A model generated the notes under the pieces. The model was not told the origin of the DNA. It made no database searches and saw only the letters and a program-made list of their open reading frames with translations. DNA of 64,000 bases from Actinobacillus arthritidis (GTDB lineage: Bacteria > Pseudomonadota > Gammaproteobacteria > Enterobacterales > Pasteurellaceae): NCBI RefSeq assembly GCF_029774155.1, contig NZ_CP103833.1, positions 1 to 64,000 of the forward strand, written 5' to 3'. The translations under genes and the position numbers were made by a program. Below are positions 38,778 to 51,134 of this stretch, one piece after another. How positions within the stretch are numbered: the first letter of the stretch is position 1; each line of letters opens with the position of its first letter.

Positions 38778-40265
38778 ATGAATATCGAAAATAGTTGTAT
38801 TGTTATTTTTGGTGCATCAGGCGATTTAACTTTTCGTAAGTTAATTCCGGCACTCTATAACTTATTTAAAATTGGACGATTAGGGGAACATTTTTCAGTA
38901 TTGGGCGTGGCACGTTCAGAACTGACGGATGATTCTTTCCGAATCAAAATGCGTGACGCTTTAATTAAATTTGAGAAAGCGGAAGGACAATCCTTAGAAG
39001 ATTTCTGTACGCATTTATATTATCAAGCGGTTAACACTTCTGATGCGTTAGATTATGCGAAATTACTACCTCGTTTAGATGAATTACACGATAAATACGG
39101 TAGTTGCGGCAATACGCTTTATTATCTTTCTACTCCACCAAGTTTATACGGTGTAATTCCGGAATGCCTAGCCGCCCACGGTTTAACTACCGAAGAATAT
39201 GGCTGGAAGCGTATCATTGTGGAAAAACCGTTCGGTTATGATATTAAAACCGCTAAAGAATTAGATGAAAAAATTCATCATTACTTTGAAGAGCATCAAA
39301 TCTACCGTATCGACCACTATTTAGGTAAAGAAACGGTTCAAAATTTATTGGTATTACGTTTTTCAAACGGTTTATTCGAGCCTTTATGGAACCGTAACTT
39401 TATTGATTACGTGGAAATTACAGGTGCGGAAGCGATCGGTGTTGAAGATCGTGGTGGTTATTATGACGGTTCGGGCGCAATGCGTGATATGTTCCAAAAT
39501 CACTTATTACAAGTGTTAGCGATGGTCGCAATGGAACCACCGGCAATTATTAATGCGGATTCAATGCGTGATGAAGTGGCGAAAGTGTTACATTGTTTAC
39601 ATCCGTTAACTGCTGAAGATGTGAAAAATAATGTGGTGCTAGGTCAGTATGTAAAAGGTGAAGTGGATGATCAAATCGCGGTAGGTTACTTAGAAGAGAA
39701 AGGTGTCCCAGCGGATTCAAATACGGAAACCTATATTGCGATTAAATGTGAAATTGATAACTGGCGTTGGGCAGGCGTACCGTTTTATGTACGTAGCGGT
39801 AAACGTCTACCAACTCGAGTTACCGAAGTTGTGATTCATTTTAAAACTACGCCACATCCGGTATTCAGCCAAAATGCACCGGAGAATAAATTAATTATTC
39901 GTGTGCAACCGGATGAAGGTATTTCGATGCGTTTCGGTTTGAAAAAACCGGGTGCCGGTTTTGAGGCAAAAGAAGTTTCAATGGATTTCCGTTATTCGGA
40001 TTTAAGTTCAGCATCAAGCCTATTAACCGCTTATGAACGTTTATTATTAGATGCGTTAAAAGGCGATGCAACTTTATTCGCTCGTACTGATGCAGTACAC
40101 GCTTGTTGGAAATTTGTGCGACCGATTTTAGACTATAAAGCAGAAAGAGGCAGAGTATATGAATACGAAGCCGGCACTTGGGGACCAACTGAAGCAGATA
40201 AACTTATCGCAAAACATGGTAAAGTATGGCGTAAACCGTCAGGTATGATGAAGAAAAAAGTATAA
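38778..40265 (+). CDS. zwf: Glucose-6-phosphate 1-dehydrogenase
   Basis: Zwf oxidises glucose-6-phosphate to 6-phosphogluconolactone and makes NADPH, the entry of the oxidative pentose phosphate pathway. The 495-residue protein has the NADP-binding [18 protein letters not shown] (13-30) and the active-site RIDHYLGKE with its catalytic His. It belongs with pgl and gnd, which follow within 6 kb. A repeat element lies between zwf and pgl. Confidence 0.98.
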   Translation: MNIENSCIVIFGASGDLTFRKLIPALYNLFKIGRLGEHFSVLGVARSELTDDSFRIKMRDALIKFEKAEGQSLEDFCTHLYYQAVNTSDALDYAKLLPRLDELHDKYGSCGNTLYYLSTPPSLYGVIPECLAAHGLTTEEYGWKRIIVEKPFGYDIKTAKELDEKIHHYFEEHQIYRIDHYLGKETVQNLLVLRFSNGLFEPLWNRNFIDYVEITGAEAIGVEDRGGYYDGSGAMRDMFQNHLLQVLAMVAMEPPAIINADSMRDEVAKVLHCLHPLTAEDVKNNVVLGQYVKGEVDDQIAVGYLEEKGVPADSNTETYIAIKCEIDNWRWAGVPFYVRSGKRLPTRVTEVVIHFKTTPHPVFSQNAPENKLIIRVQPDEGISMRFGLKKPGAGFEAKEVSMDFRYSDLSSASSLLTAYERLLLDALKGDATLFARTDAVHACWKFVRPILDYKAERGRVYEYEAGTWGPTEADKLIAKHGKVWRKPSGMMKKKV

Positions 40266-40277
40266 ATTTAGCCAACA

Positions 40278-40397
40278 AATCTCCCCCTTCCCCTCTTTAC
40301 TAAAGAGGGGAGTAGATCGAGCATAATTAGTGTGCGGTGTAAATATTCAGCTAAAAAGCCGCCCCCCTCTTTAGAAAAGAGGGGGTGGGGGAGATTT
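40278..40397. repeat. 120-bp element with 22-bp inverted ends between zwf and pgl
   Basis: AAATCTCCCCCTTCCCCTCTTT (here 40278-40299, quoted in part by its first twenty bases) faces a right arm at 40376-40397 ending GGGGGAGATTT; 20 of 22 positions pair. The left arm also forms its own hairpin CCCCTCTTT/AAAGAGGGG, and the right arm likewise. No open frame. It may be a non-autonomous repeat and may attenuate or end zwf transcription before pgl. Confidence 0.6.
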
Positions 40398-40422
40398 GAG
40401 TATGAATTAAAAGGAAATGTTA

Positions 40423-41121
40423 ATGAACTACATCACCTTCCCATCCGCTCAGCAAGCGGTGGAAAAAATTGCACAAGAATTTGTGTTATACAGCCAATTA
40501 AACCGCCCGGTACATATTTCATTATCCGGCGGTTCAACCCCGAAATTATTGTTTAAAACATTAGCACAAGCGCCATTTAATACGGCAATCCAGTGGCAAA
40601 ATCTGCATTTTTGGTGGGGCGATGATCGCATGGTGTTACCAACCGATCCGGAAAGTAATTATGGTGAAGTGCAAAAGTTACTCTTCGATCATATTCAAAT
40701 TCCTCAACAAAATATCCACCGTATTCGAGGCGAAGAGCCGGTAGAACAAGAACTTGCAAGATTTTCACAAGAATTGACCGCTTGTGTGCCTGATTTAGCT
40801 TTTGATTGGATCATTCTCGGGATGGGGAATGACGGTCATACCGCTTCGCTTTTCCCTCATCAAACTGATTTTAATGACCCGAATGTGGCGGTTATTGCTA
40901 AACATCCTGAAAGCGGTCAAATTCGTATTTCAAAAACCGCTAAATTGCTTGAGCAAGCGAAACGTATTACTTACTTGGTAACAGGTGCGGCGAAAGCGGA
41001 AGTCTTAAAAGAAATTTACGAAACTGAAGCAGAAAAACTACCGTATCCGGCGGCTCGTATTAAAGCGAAAAACGGTGTGACTGAGTGGTATTTAGACCAA
41101 GAGGCGGCAAAATTATTATAG
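40423..41121 (+). CDS. pgl: 6-phosphogluconolactonase
   Basis: Pgl (DevB type) hydrolyses 6-phosphogluconolactone, the second step after Zwf. ATG 40423 lies seven bases after AAGGA; an in-frame ATG at 40417 is too close to that site. The 232-residue protein shows the family motifs SLSGGSTPKLLF (near 30) and the late GMGNDGHTASLFP, the substrate-phosphate and catalytic region. Confidence 0.96.
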   Translation: MNYITFPSAQQAVEKIAQEFVLYSQLNRPVHISLSGGSTPKLLFKTLAQAPFNTAIQWQNLHFWWGDDRMVLPTDPESNYGEVQKLLFDHIQIPQQNIHRIRGEEPVEQELARFSQELTACVPDLAFDWIILGMGNDGHTASLFPHQTDFNDPNVAVIAKHPESGQIRISKTAKLLEQAKRITYLVTGAAKAEVLKEIYETEAEKLPYPAARIKAKNGVTEWYLDQEAAKLL

Positions 41122-41253
41122 CTTATAGATTATGAATGAAATTCATAATAAAGCTTAATATTTTTCAATGCTAGTATTGCAGATTTGCATTGTTCTTTGC
41201 AATCGTTTCATTTAGGATTCCAATTAAATGAAAATCTTTAATAAGGAATACCT

Positions 41254-42578
41254 ATGACGATTCAAACATTACAAAATACAAATAATTTAAGGTTTGCGAT
41301 TGATCACGGACGTATGGGCGTGTATCAATGGGCAATTGTGATTATGGTCGCCGTGATGAACTTTTTAGACGGCTTTGATGTATTAGCGATTGCTTTTACC
41401 GCAACTAATATTTCTAAAGAGTTCGGTTTATCTAAAACCGAATTTGGTGTGTTAGTCAGTGCCGGTTTAGCAGGTATGACGATTGGTTCGCTTTTCCTTG
41501 CGCCACTTGCCGATAAATTCGGTCGCCGTCCGTTATTGTTACTTTCAGTGGCATTATCGGCGATTGGTTTGTTGATTTCAGGTTTAGCGAGCACGCCATT
41601 TGTACTTGGTTTTTCACGTGTCATTACCGGTTTAGGGGTTGGCGGTATTTTAGTTGGTACTAACGTGATTACTAGCGAATATTCTTCAAAAAAATGGCGT
41701 AGTTTTGCGATCAGCGTTTATGCGGCATGGGTTTCGGTATTGGTGCGATGATCGGCGGTATGATGGCAAAAGAATTACAAGCGGCTTATAGCTGGCACGC
41801 AGTGTATTTTGCCGGTGCAACGATGACGACTGTGGTATGGGTGGTGCTATTTATTTGGTTACCGGAGTCGATCGACTTTTTAACCACCAAGCAACCGGCA
41901 AATGCGAAAGCACGTTTAAATAAAATTGCGGCAAAAATTGGGTTTAACGGCGATTGGGATTTACCGGCAAAGGTAGAAGCGGTAAAAACTAAGCTACCGA
42001 TTTCACAACTGTTTAATGACAAATATCGCCGTTCGACCTTACTTTTATGGCTTTCATTCTTTGCTATTATGTTCAGCTTCTACTTTATTAGCTCGTGGAC
42101 CCCTGCATTGCTCAAAGAAGCGGGAATGACGGTAGAAGATAGTATCAACGTGGGCATGGCCATTTCGATTGGTGGTGCCGGCGGTTCATTAATCTACGGT
42201 TTAATTGCCAGCCGTTGGCAGGCAAGAACGGTATTAATGCTATTTACCGTGTTATCAGCAATTGCGATAGTGGTGTTTATTCTTTCGTCTTCAGCGCTCG
42301 GTGTGGCGATGGCAATGGGAGTTGTTGTCGGTGCGTTAGTGAACGGTTGTATCAGTGGTTTGTACACCATCAATCCGGCAACTTATGATGCGGATATCCG
42401 TAATACCGGTGTGGGCTGGGCGATTGGTGCAGGGCGTGCTGGTTCGATTCTTGCACCGACAGTGGCGGGAATGTTGCTCGACGGCGGCTTGGCGAAACAA
42501 GATTTATACATTGCTGTAGCAACTGTAATGTTGTTATCTACCCTTGCGTTAGCCTTCAAGCGTGAAAATAAAATTTGA
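41254..42578 (+). CDS. MFS transporter of the aromatic-acid:H+ symporter type, frameshifted
   Basis: A 441-residue major facilitator with about twelve spans. The opening MNFLDGFDVLAIAFTA carries the DGFD motif typical of the PcaK/BenK aromatic acid family, and LADKFGRRPLLLLSV is the loop 2-3 motif. The first frame ends at 41751; adding one G at about 41724 (GCGGC to GCGGGC) gives VYAGMGFGIGAMIGG and joins the second frame to 42578. The substrate is not certain; no aromatic-degradation genes are near. It lies between pgl and gnd, out of pathway context. Confidence 0.82.
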
Positions 42579-42640
42579 TTGTAGAGCATATTAAATTTGC
42601 TTAGAACGGAAGTAGAAAGTTATTTCCCAAACACAATCAA

Positions 42641-42681
42641 AAGCGGTCGAATTTGTAATTTTTTTGCAAATTCGACCGCTT
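42641..42681 (+). terminator. Facing uptake-signal cores as terminator
   Basis: AAGCGGTCGAATTTG (42641-42655) and its exact reverse complement (42667-42681), with a T-run in the loop and beyond. It separates the MFS gene from the YhcG-type gene. Confidence 0.75.
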
Positions 42682-42718
42682 GCGTGTATAAGAATGTTGT
42701 TTTTTAAAAGGAGAACGT

Positions 42719-43742
42719 ATGAAAAATAATCTAACAACATCTTATCTTAACGAAGTTAAACAGATTCTACATTCTGCTCGTCAGCAAGCCTATGTGGCGG
42801 TAAATTCCGCTATGGTAGGAAGCCTACTGGAAAATCGGTGAGCGAATTGTATTGGAAGAACAGAATGGCTCAGATAGAGCGGAGTATGGTAAAGAAATTA
42901 TTAAAACGCTTTCGGCTGAGCTAACTGCTGAATTTGGAAAGGGTTTTAGCAAGCGTACGTTATGGGAAATTCGTCAATTTTATTTGCTTTTTCCTGATTA
43001 CCCAAAACTGCGAACGGCGTTCGCACAATTAAGCTGGTCGCATTTTCAGCGTTGTTTAAAAGTATCAAATGATAAAGCACGTCTTTATTATTTAACTGAA
43101 GCGGCAGAAAATCATTGGTCGGTACGAACTTTAGATCGCAATATTTCTACACTTTATTATGAGCGTTTGCTTGCAAGCCAAGACAAAGAACTTGTGCAAG
43201 CAGAAATGCAACAAAAAACACAAAAGTTACAAGCGAGTGATTTTATTAAATCGCCGACCGTATTAGAATTTCTCAATCTGCCGACTCACTTAGCTTATAG
43301 TGAAGCGGAACTGGAAAAAGCCCTGATTGATAATTTACAACAATTTATGTTGGAGCTTGGTAAAGGTTTTGCTTTTGTTGCTCGTCAGCAACATATTCGC
43401 ACGGAAACTTCCGATTTCTTTATTGATTTAGTGTTTTATAATTACATTCTAAAATGCTTTGTGATTGTGGAACTCAAAACCGAAAAGCTCAAACATCAAG
43501 ACATCGGACAGTTGGATATGTATGTGCGAATGTATGATGATTTGCAAAAACGAGCGGACGATAATCCGACAATCGGTTTATTGCTCTGCACCGAAACCGA
43601 CAGCGTAGTGGCAAAATACTCGGTGCTAAATGACAACGCCCAACTTTTCACCAGCAAATATATGGCATATTTGCCAAGCGAAGAAGAACTGGTACGGGAG
43701 ATTGAACAGCAGAAAATGATTTTTGAGCAGAATTTTAGTTGA
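42719..43742 (+). CDS. YhcG/DUF1016-type PD-(D/E)XK nuclease-domain protein, frameshifted
   Basis: A 340-residue protein. The N-terminal DUF1016 helical domain begins MKNNLTTSYLNEVKQILHSA and reads across a one-base insertion at about 42818 (GTAGGAAGCC for GTAGAAGCC) to give VEAYWKIGERIVLEEQNG. The C-terminal PD-(D/E)XK domain has SDFFIDLVFYNYILKCFVIVELK, with the D and ELK forming the usual metal site, and a Q-rich helix GQLDMYV. The family is widespread and patchy, linked to mobile DNA or defence, with no settled function. The span is one base over a multiple of three, which fits. Confidence 0.83.
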
Positions 43743-43803
43743 AGTGCTGTAAGATTTACCGCATTTTTAACAGATTGAGTAAATGTAAAAACTAGGGGCG
43801 ATT

Positions 43804-44238
43804 ATGAAAAAACTTTTTATTTTATACGGTGCAGGCAATAAAGGAAAAACAACCACATTTAATAAACTACTGGAAAAAATAAATGCAAAGTACTTGGATA
43901 AACTAGTGTATTTTTCTCGTCACAGCAACAATATTGATTTTATAGCAGTATTCCAATACGAAAATATGCGTATTGGTTTCTACTCTTCAGGTGATAGTGA
44001 ATGGGAAATTAGCCATAATTTGTATGAATTACATCATAAACAATGTGATTTTATCTTTGGTACATCAAGAACTAGAGGTGCTGGTTGCGAAATGTTAGAG
44101 AAATTTGCAACTCTTTTTTATGGACATTCAGAAGAAAATGACGTTATTGAATGGTTTGCCAAAGAACGTGCAATAGATGAAGATAATATGAAAGTAACAA
44201 AAACATTATTTTCAGCTATGGAAAAATTAATTAAATAA
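43804..44238 (+). CDS. Small P-loop protein of unknown function
   Basis: A 144-residue protein with an N-terminal beta-strand and Walker A loop, LFILYGAGNKGKTTTFNKLL (4-23), giving GAGNKGKT at about 9-16. No clear Walker B follows; FGTSRTRGAGCEML (near 80) may be an Arg-rich functional loop. It starts 61 bases after the YhcG-type gene. I do not recognise the family. A nucleotide-kinase-like or AAA-type sensor role is possible but unproven. Confidence 0.7.
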   Translation: MKKLFILYGAGNKGKTTTFNKLLEKINAKYLDKLVYFSRHSNNIDFIAVFQYENMRIGFYSSGDSEWEISHNLYELHHKQCDFIFGTSRTRGAGCEMLEKFATLFYGHSEENDVIEWFAKERAIDEDNMKVTKTLFSAMEKLIK

Positions 44239-44278
44239 GCGGTCAATTTTGCAAAAAATTTTACAAATTCGACCGCTT
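44237..44278 (+). terminator. Facing uptake-signal cores before gnd
   Basis: AAGCGGTCAATTTTG (44237-44251) faces CAAATTCGACCGCTT (44264-44278). It overlaps the stop of the P-loop gene and separates it from gnd. Confidence 0.6.
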
Positions 44279-44308
44279 GTAACGAATCAAAACCAACAGG
44301 AGAAAACA

Positions 44309-45763
44309 ATGTCAGTAAAAGGCGATATCGGAGTTATCGGTTTAGCGGTAATGGGTCAAAACTTAATTTTAAATATGAACGACAACGGCTTTAAAGTAGT
44401 GGCGTATAACCGTACTACTTCAAAAGTGGATGAGTTCTTGGAAGGGGTCGCGAAAGGTACGAATATTATCGGTGCTTATTCGTTAGAAGATTTAGCGGCA
44501 AAATTAGAAAAACCGCGTAAAGTGATGTTAATGGTGCGTGCCGGTGACGTTGTCGATCAATTTATTGAAGCGCTTCTTCCGCATTTAGAAGAAGGTGACA
44601 TCATTATTGATGGTGGCAACTCAAACTATCCGGATACTAACCGTCGTACTGCCGCATTGGCAGAAAAAGGTATTCGTTTTATCGGTACCGGTGTTTCAGG
44701 CGGTGAAGAAGGTGCGCGTCACGGGCCTTCAATTATGCCGGGCGGTAACATTGAAGCGTGGGAACATGTTAAACCGATTTTACAAGCGATTTCAGCGAAA
44801 ACTGACAAAGGCGAGCCTTGCTGTGATTGGGTTGGTAAAGAAGGTGCTGGCCATTTTGTGAAAATGGTTCACAACGGTATTGAATACGGCGATATGCAAT
44901 TAATTTGCGAAGCTTACCAATTCTTAAAAGACGGTTTAGGTTTAAGCTATGATGAAATGCAAGCAATTTTCCAAGAGTGGAAGAAAACCGAATTAGACAG
45001 CTACTTAATCGACATCACCACCGATATCTTAGGCTACAAAGACGAAGACGGTACGCCATTAGTTGAGAAAATCTTAGATACTGCAGGTCAAAAAGGTACA
45101 GGTAAATGGACCGGTATTAATGCGTTAGATTTCGGTATTCCATTAACCTTAATCACTGAATCAGTATTTGCTCGTTGCGTATCTTCATTTAAAGATCAAC
45201 GTGTTGTCGCATCAAAACTTTTCAACAAAACTATTACACCAGTTGAAGGAGATAAAAAAGTATGGATCGAAGCGGTTCGTAAAGCATTACTTGCTTCAAA
45301 AATTATTTCTTACGCACAAGGCTTTATGCTCATTCGTGAAGCGTCAGAAAACTTTGGTTGGGATATCAACTACGGTGCAACCGCATTGTTATGGCGTGAA
45401 GGCTGTATCATCCGTAGCCGTTTCTTGGGTAACATTCGTGATGCGTATGAAGCGAATCCGGACTTAGTATTCTTAGGTTCAGACGATTACTTCAAAGGCA
45501 TTTTAGAAAATGCAATGGCAGACTGGCGTAAAGTGGTAGCAAAATCGATTGAAGTGGGTATCCCAATGCCATGTATGGCGTCAGCGATCACCTTCTTAGA
45601 CGGTTATACTTCAGAGCGTGTGCCGGCAAACTTACTGCAAGCACAACGTGACTACTTCGGTGCGCACACTTATGAACGTACTGACAAACCACGTGGCGAG
45701 TTCTTCCACACTAACTGGACAGGTCGTGGCGGTAATACTGCTTCAACGACTTATGATGTATAG
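44309..45763 (+). CDS. gnd: 6-phosphogluconate dehydrogenase, decarboxylating
   Basis: Gnd turns 6-phosphogluconate into ribulose-5-phosphate, CO2 and NADPH, completing the oxidative branch begun by zwf and pgl. ATG 44309 follows AGGAG; a longer frame from 44249 adds 20 unlike residues. The 484-residue protein has NADP-binding GLAVMGQNLILNM (near 11-23) and the catalytic GHFVKMVHNGIEYGDMQ with Lys and His/Asn in place. The C-terminal helical domain is full length. Confidence 0.98.
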   Translation: MSVKGDIGVIGLAVMGQNLILNMNDNGFKVVAYNRTTSKVDEFLEGVAKGTNIIGAYSLEDLAAKLEKPRKVMLMVRAGDVVDQFIEALLPHLEEGDIIIDGGNSNYPDTNRRTAALAEKGIRFIGTGVSGGEEGARHGPSIMPGGNIEAWEHVKPILQAISAKTDKGEPCCDWVGKEGAGHFVKMVHNGIEYGDMQLICEAYQFLKDGLGLSYDEMQAIFQEWKKTELDSYLIDITTDILGYKDEDGTPLVEKILDTAGQKGTGKWTGINALDFGIPLTLITESVFARCVSSFKDQRVVASKLFNKTITPVEGDKKVWIEAVRKALLASKIISYAQGFMLIREASENFGWDINYGATALLWREGCIIRSRFLGNIRDAYEANPDLVFLGSDDYFKGILENAMADWRKVVAKSIEVGIPMPCMASAITFLDGYTSERVPANLLQAQRDYFGAHTYERTDKPRGEFFHTNWTGRGGNTASTTYDV

Positions 45764-45780
45764 TGTTTAATTAATACAGA

Positions 45781-45827
45781 AAAAGCGGGTAAATTTTTGA
45801 GGATAGATCAAAATTTACCCGCTTTTT
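45781..45827. terminator. Terminator between gnd and cysZ
   Basis: AAAAGCGGGTAAATTTTT (45781-45798) pairs with AAAATTTACCCGCTTTTT (45810-45827). A-run on the left and T-run on the right make it bidirectional for the converging genes. It resembles the uptake-signal pairs but carries GCGGG in place of GCGGT. Confidence 0.85.
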
Positions 45828-45852
45828 TGCTATCTATCTGAATTGAAAATAT

Positions 45853-46734
45853 TTAGTGAGGCTTTATATCACTATTACGCACATTCGGATTTACCGCTCC
45901 CGAACGTGTTTCGGTACTCAATTCTGTACCGGTTTTACTGGTGTAGTCAGCTCCGTCAAAATCGTTGGTTCGTCCTAACATAAAGTTACGGTATTCTTCG
46001 ACCCACATTGCGGTTGCACCGCAGACGGCAACCGGCATCACCACTAAATTCACAAAAGGTAAAGCGGTAAAAATGCTTACAAATGTGCCAAATGTGAAAT
46101 TTAAAATCTTGCGTTGTCCAAGAGCGTTACGCATACGTTTAAAACTGATTTTATGGTTATCAAACGGATAGTCACAATATTGAATCGCTAATAACCAAGC
46201 ACCGAAAACAAAGGTTAAAATCGGCACAACCGTTTGTCCAACAACAGGTACAAAACTTAATAAAAATAATGCGATAAAACGAGGAATACTGTACGCCATT
46301 TTTTGCCATTCGCGTTTTAACATACGAGGAACATCTTTTAGCATTTCCGTGGCGGTCATACTGTTAAGCTGTTCGCCGGTGAGTTGTAATTCGACTTTTT
46401 CCGCAAGTAACGCATTAAACGGTGCGGCAATAAAGTTGGTAATGGTCGTAAACGTAAAATAAAACAGCATAATTAACGAGAGTACCGCCAATGGCACTAA
46501 AATAATGGTTAACCAATCTAACCATGCCGGCATAAAGCTGACGATCCAATCCGCCCAACCGACAATATTACCGATAAAAAACCAAAGTAATGCGATCATC
46601 AATACACTGTTGATAGCAATCGGAATGAGGATAAACGGTAATAACTCACGCTGTAACATCAGTCGCCAGCCATAAATAAAGTAATGAAACCCTAAGCCTA
46701 AATCGCTTTGTGGTTCGTTAAATGCAGATGACAT
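45853..46734 (-). CDS. cysZ: Sulfate transporter CysZ
   Basis: CysZ is an inner-membrane protein that brings sulfate in for cysteine synthesis. The 293-residue protein has the EI24/CysZ fold: GFHYFIYGWRLMLQRELLPF at the start, four or more hydrophobic stretches, and PVVGQTVVPILTF in the middle. A polar C-terminal tail of about 30 residues (from TNDFDGADYTSKTG) extends beyond most homologues. It is divergent from zipA, as in H. influenzae and E. coli, where cysZ and zipA are neighbours. Confidence 0.93.
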   Translation of the reverse strand: MSSAFNEPQSDLGLGFHYFIYGWRLMLQRELLPFILIPIAINSVLMIALLWFFIGNIVGWADWIVSFMPAWLDWLTIILVPLAVLSLIMLFYFTFTTITNFIAAPFNALLAEKVELQLTGEQLNSMTATEMLKDVPRMLKREWQKMAYSIPRFIALFLLSFVPVVGQTVVPILTFVFGAWLLAIQYCDYPFDNHKISFKRMRNALGQRKILNFTFGTFVSIFTALPFVNLVVMPVAVCGATAMWVEEYRNFMLGRTNDFDGADYTSKTGTELSTETRSGAVNPNVRNSDIKPH

Positions 46735-46853
46735 ATAGATTCTATCCTTAATTTGTTAAAAATCCGGAAAGAAATATGTTAAGCTACGCACATTATTTTC
46801 GCAAATAGTGAAATTAAATTTTATAGATTATTTCAAATAAGAGAGGACCTCAA

Positions 46854-47866
46854 ATGGAGCTTCATATTCTTTTCTTTATTTTAGTGCGTTACTTATTGCG
46901 GTATTAATTGGTTTTAGCTTATGGTCGGCACGTCGTGAAAAATCACGTATTTTTTCAAATACGTTTTCAACTCGTCCACCTTCAACGCCTATCAATAATG
47001 TGGTATCCGATGTGCCATCGTCACTTAACGCTCAGTCTTATTCCCAAGAAGTAGGGCAACATCAAGAGTTTGAAGCAGAAAATCCGGTTCAGATTCAGCA
47101 AGAAGTGGAAAGCTCATTACGTGAGATCAAAATTAATTTACCGGGGCAAGAAGTCGCGGTTTATCAACATACATCTACTCCACAAAATACGCCGGTTTAT
47201 AATGGTCAACCGTTACAATCTGCACCACAAATGCAGTATCAAACGCAAGTGCAATCTTATCCGCAACAACGTGTAGAACCGGCATTTACCGCACAGCCGA
47301 CACCGGTAGCTCAGAGCGGTTCGATATTAGAACAATCCGTTGAAGAATTAGAGCGTCAAGCTGATCGTGGCGAGGTAGATATTTATGCGGATGAATCAGT
47401 GAGAGTTGGATTGGCAAAAAACTCAATGCAAGCAGAGCCAATAAAAGAACAAAAAAACATTGCAGAAAATAATATGATTATGCTTTATGTGGTCGCTCCG
47501 GAAGGTCAGCAATTCCGTGGTGATTATGTTGTGCAAAGCCTTGAAGCCTTAGGCTTCCAATATGGCGAATATCAAATTTTCCACCGTCATCAACATTTAG
47601 GTAACCATACTTCTCCAGTTATTTTTAGTGTCGCGAATATGATGCAACCGGGTGTATTTGATTTAACCAAAATTGAGCAGTTCTCAACTGTCGGTTTAGT
47701 GTTATTTATGCACTTACCGTCAGAAGGTAATGATGCGGTGAACCTCAAATTATTACTCAAAACGACAGAGAATCTCGCACAAGCACTTGGTGGTTTCGTG
47801 TTAAATGAACATCGAGAAATTTTTGATGAGAACTCACGCCAAGCCTATTTAGCTAGAGTAAGCTAA
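46854..47866 (+). CDS. zipA: Cell division protein ZipA, frameshifted near the start
   Basis: ZipA anchors FtsZ to the membrane. ATG 46854 opens MELHILFFILV, the start of its N-terminal membrane anchor. That frame soon stops; one missing base at about 46884-46887 (for example GTGGCG read as GTGCG) restores ILVALLIAVLIGFSLWSARR and joins the frame ending at 47866, giving 337 residues. A Pro/Gln-rich linker (about 60-180) leads to the FtsZ-binding domain starting NNMIMLYVVAPEGQQFRGDY. ligA follows. Essential in relatives, so an error is likely. Confidence 0.9.
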
Positions 47867-47889
47867 TTTGCAGAACTTTTAGCATAAAC

Positions 47890-47914
47890 GACCGCTTGTT
47901 AAGCGGTCTTTTTT
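47890..47914 (+). terminator. zipA terminator built from the uptake signal
   Basis: GACCGCTT, GTT, AAGCGGTC, then TTTTTT. The uptake signal and its inverse make a compact intrinsic terminator. Confidence 0.85.
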
Positions 47915-47918
47915 ATAG

Positions 47919-49976
<2,058 letters not shown>

Positions 49977-50042
49977 CTTATCGTTTGTAGGCAAAAAAGC
50001 GTAAAATACAGGCGATCGAATTTCTAAGAGGATATTACAAAT

Positions 50043-51059
50043 ATGGCTATTTTAGTAACTGGTGGTGCGGGTTATATTGGTTCGCATACGCTCGTTGAAT
50101 TATTAAATGCAAATCGTGAAATTGTCGTGTTAGATAATTTATCTAATTCCAGCGAAGTTTCTTTGGAACGTGTAAAACAGATCACAGGAAAAACGGTAAC
50201 TTTTTATCAAGGCGATATTTTAGACCGTGATATTCTGCGTAAAGTTTTTGCAGAAAATAAAATTGAATCAGTGATTCATTTTGCAGGTTTAAAAGCGGTA
50301 GGTGAAAGTGTGCGTGAGCCACTACGTTACTATCAAAATAATGTAACGGGTTCTATCGTTTTAGTCGAAGAAATGTTAGCGGCAGGTGTGAATACGATTG
50401 TATTCAGTTCATCTGCAACAGTTTACGGAGATCCGCAAATTATTCCGATCGTAGAATCTTGTCCGGTTGGTGGCACGACAAATCCATACGGCACATCAAA
50501 ATATATGGTTGAGCGAGTATTGGAAGATACAGTAAAAGCGTTCCCACAATTAAGTGCGGTAGTGTTACGTTATTTCAATCCGGTCGGTGCGCATGAAAGT
50601 GGTTTAATCGGTGAAGATCCGAACGGTATCCCAAATAACTTATTGCCTTATATTAGCCAAGTTGCAGTTGGTAAATTAAAAGAACTTTCAGTATTCGGTA
50701 GCGATTATGAAACACACGATGGTACTGGTGTACGCGATTATATCCATGTGGTGGATTTAGCTATTGGACATTTAAAAGCGTTAGATAAACACCAAGGCGA
50801 TGCCGGTTTCCACGTGTATAATTTAGGTACTGGAACAGGCTATTCGGTGTTGGATATGGTAAAAGCATTTGAAACGGCAAATGAAATTAAAGTACCTTAT
50901 AAATTAGTTGATCGCCGTCCGGGCGATATTGCGGTTTGCTATTCTGAACCCTCTAAAGCGTTAAAAGAATTAGGTTGGAAAACCGAACGTGGTTTAGAAC
51001 AAATGATGAAAGACACTTGGAATTGGCAAAAAAATAACCCGAACGGTTATAAAGGCTAA
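50043..51059 (+). CDS. galE: UDP-glucose 4-epimerase
   Basis: GalE interconverts UDP-glucose and UDP-galactose for lipooligosaccharide and capsule sugars. The 338-residue short-chain dehydrogenase-type protein has [16 protein letters not shown] (6-21), FSSSATVYG (catalytic Ser/Thr, near 123), and [11 protein letters not shown] with the catalytic Tyr (near 149) and Lys. No other gal genes are adjacent. It ends in its own terminator. Confidence 0.98.
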   Translation: MAILVTGGAGYIGSHTLVELLNANREIVVLDNLSNSSEVSLERVKQITGKTVTFYQGDILDRDILRKVFAENKIESVIHFAGLKAVGESVREPLRYYQNNVTGSIVLVEEMLAAGVNTIVFSSSATVYGDPQIIPIVESCPVGGTTNPYGTSKYMVERVLEDTVKAFPQLSAVVLRYFNPVGAHESGLIGEDPNGIPNNLLPYISQVAVGKLKELSVFGSDYETHDGTGVRDYIHVVDLAIGHLKALDKHQGDAGFHVYNLGTGTGYSVLDMVKAFETANEIKVPYKLVDRRPGDIAVCYSEPSKALKELGWKTERGLEQMMKDTWNWQKNNPNGYKG

Positions 51060-51067
51060 TTAATTTT

Positions 51068-51109
51068 AACCACGGATTTACCTAAGAATACTTAGTGTTG
51101 TCCGTGGTT
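51068..51109 (+). terminator. galE terminator
   Basis: AACCACGGA and TCCGTGGTT, nine bases perfectly paired around a 24-base loop that has its own small hairpin (CTAAG/CTTAG), followed by a T-rich stretch. Confidence 0.8.
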
Positions 51110-51134
51110 TTATTTTGTAAAATAACAGGAAAAA

